15,193 nucleotides of DNA from Candidatus Eiseniibacteriota bacterium (GTDB lineage Bacteria > Joyebacterota > Joyebacteria > Joyebacterales > Joyebacteraceae). The stretch covers positions 1 to 15,193 of the forward strand of contig DAOWER010000127.1 of NCBI GenBank assembly GCA_030638405.1, written 5' to 3'. The position numbers and the translations under genes were made by a program. The notes beneath the pieces were generated by a model. The model saw only the letters and a program-made list of their open reading frames with translations. It was not told the DNA's origin and searched no databases. Below are positions 14,914 to 15,193 of the stretch, in pieces (the first letter of the stretch is position 1; every line of letters begins with the position of its first letter).

Positions 14914-14938
14914 GGGGGACTCATCGATCGAGTCCCCC
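14914..14938 (-). terminator. Strong hairpin after the repeat-tail gene, possible terminator
   Basis: GGGGGACTC (14914-14922) pairs perfectly with GAGTCCCCC (14930-14938), a 9-bp stem with a 7-nt loop (ATCGATC). On the minus strand it lies 55 nt after the stop of the repeat-tail gene and 27 nt before mtaB. The following bases (TGTCGCTCTTGCG) contain few T residues, so termination would be weak or rely on something else. As the stem is perfect on both strands it is unlikely to be chance. Apart from it I see nothing else in the 107-bp gap. Confidence 0.5.
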
Positions 14939-14993
14939 CGTGCGCACTGTCAGTCAGAGGCCACAAACCGGCCGTTGCCAGGACCACGGGGTC

Positions 14994-15193
14994 TCAGGCG
15001 GTGGCCGAGGCGTCCTCTGTCTTCTTCTCTTCCTCGACTTCTTCTGCGGCCTCGGGCTCCGCCTCTTCCGTGGCTTCGTCCGCGGCCTTGGGCTCCGCCT
15101 CTTCCGTGGCTTCGTCCGCGGCCTTGGGCTCCGCCTCTTCCGTGGCTTCGTCCGTGGCCTTGGGCTCCGCCTCTTCCGTGGCTTCGTCCGTGG
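14994..15193 (-). CDS. Acidic Ala/Glu-rich repeat C-terminus of an unidentified protein; 5' end outside window
   Basis: Only the last 65 or so codons are present, ending in TGA at 14996-14994. They encode four copies (the outermost cut by the edge) of a 12-residue unit, A/T-DEATEEAEPKA, followed by EEVEEEKKTEDASATA. The tail is highly acidic with scattered Lys and is surely disordered. Low-complexity tails of this sort occur on ribosomal proteins, translation factors, nucleoid proteins and others, so the body of the protein cannot be named from here. Frame, stop codon and codon-phased repeats make coding status convincing. It is upstream of mtaB on the same strand with a 107-bp gap containing a hairpin. 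Confidence 0.75.
   Translation of the reverse strand, partial: TDEATEEAEPKATDEATEEAEPKAADEATEEAEPKAADEATEEAEPEAAEEVEEEKKTEDASATA
15046..15193 (-). repeat. 36-bp in-frame tandem repeat
   Basis: Full units at 15061-15096, 15097-15132 and 15133-15168, a 25-bp partial unit at 15169-15193 running off the window, and the last 15 bp of a degenerate unit at 15046-15060. The full units are identical apart from one position (G or A in the first codon, giving Ala or Thr); the degenerate edge unit differs by Glu for Lys. The array may continue beyond the window. Confidence 0.95.

Noticed and set aside
15046..15193. Possible CRISPR array from 36-bp direct repeats
   Set aside because: The units are contiguous with no spacers and keep a reading frame; they encode a 12-residue protein repeat.

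Overview
The window is a dense, GC-rich bacterial chromosome segment with housekeeping character. LapA and LapB homologues (regulators of lipopolysaccharide synthesis) and a secreted TPR protein point to a diderm (Gram-negative) cell. GC-rich codon choice, endonuclease-type MutL and an 'ALGYV'-ending membrane sulfatase-fold protein would fit an uncultured lineage, perhaps near the FCB group or Eisenbacteria/Krumholzibacteria-like phyla. That placement is a guess; nothing here fixes the phylum. There is no transposase, integrase, CRISPR array or phage gene.

Layout. Left block (minus strand): the N-terminal part of the ribosome-assembly GTPase Der, preceded by a PDZ/radical-SAM-like/DUF512 protein, itself preceded by tRNA-Gly(CCC). 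A short divergent promoter region (about 2156-2328) separates these from the only plus-strand gene, a five-TM membrane protein with a sulfatase/alkaline-phosphatase-fold domain whose usual Cys/Ser nucleophile is Thr. Converging on it is a tightly overlapping minus-strand block mutS-mutL-miaA (mismatch repair plus tRNA A37 prenylation). Upstream of mutS lies lapA-lapB plus a third, secreted TPR gene, with a likely promoter near 12181-12210. Further upstream are two adjacent methylthiotransferase genes, mtaB and miaB. At the right edge is the C-terminus of a protein ending in an acidic 12-residue repeat encoded by nearly identical 36-bp units.

How the parts fit. MiaA and MiaB together give the ms2i6A37 modification of tRNAs reading UNN codons, and MtaB adds methylthio to t6A37 in tRNAs reading ANN codons, so much of the A37 hypermodification toolkit sits within about 10 kb. 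MutS and MutL form the mismatch-repair core; MutL carries its own endonuclease motif, as in bacteria lacking MutH. LapA/LapB tune LpxC turnover through FtsH in the known family.

Most of the window is well-understood core genome. The less explained items are the Thr-type sulfatase-fold membrane protein, the DUF512 protein, the third gene of the lap operon and the repeat tail at the right edge. I found no convincing new multi-gene system.
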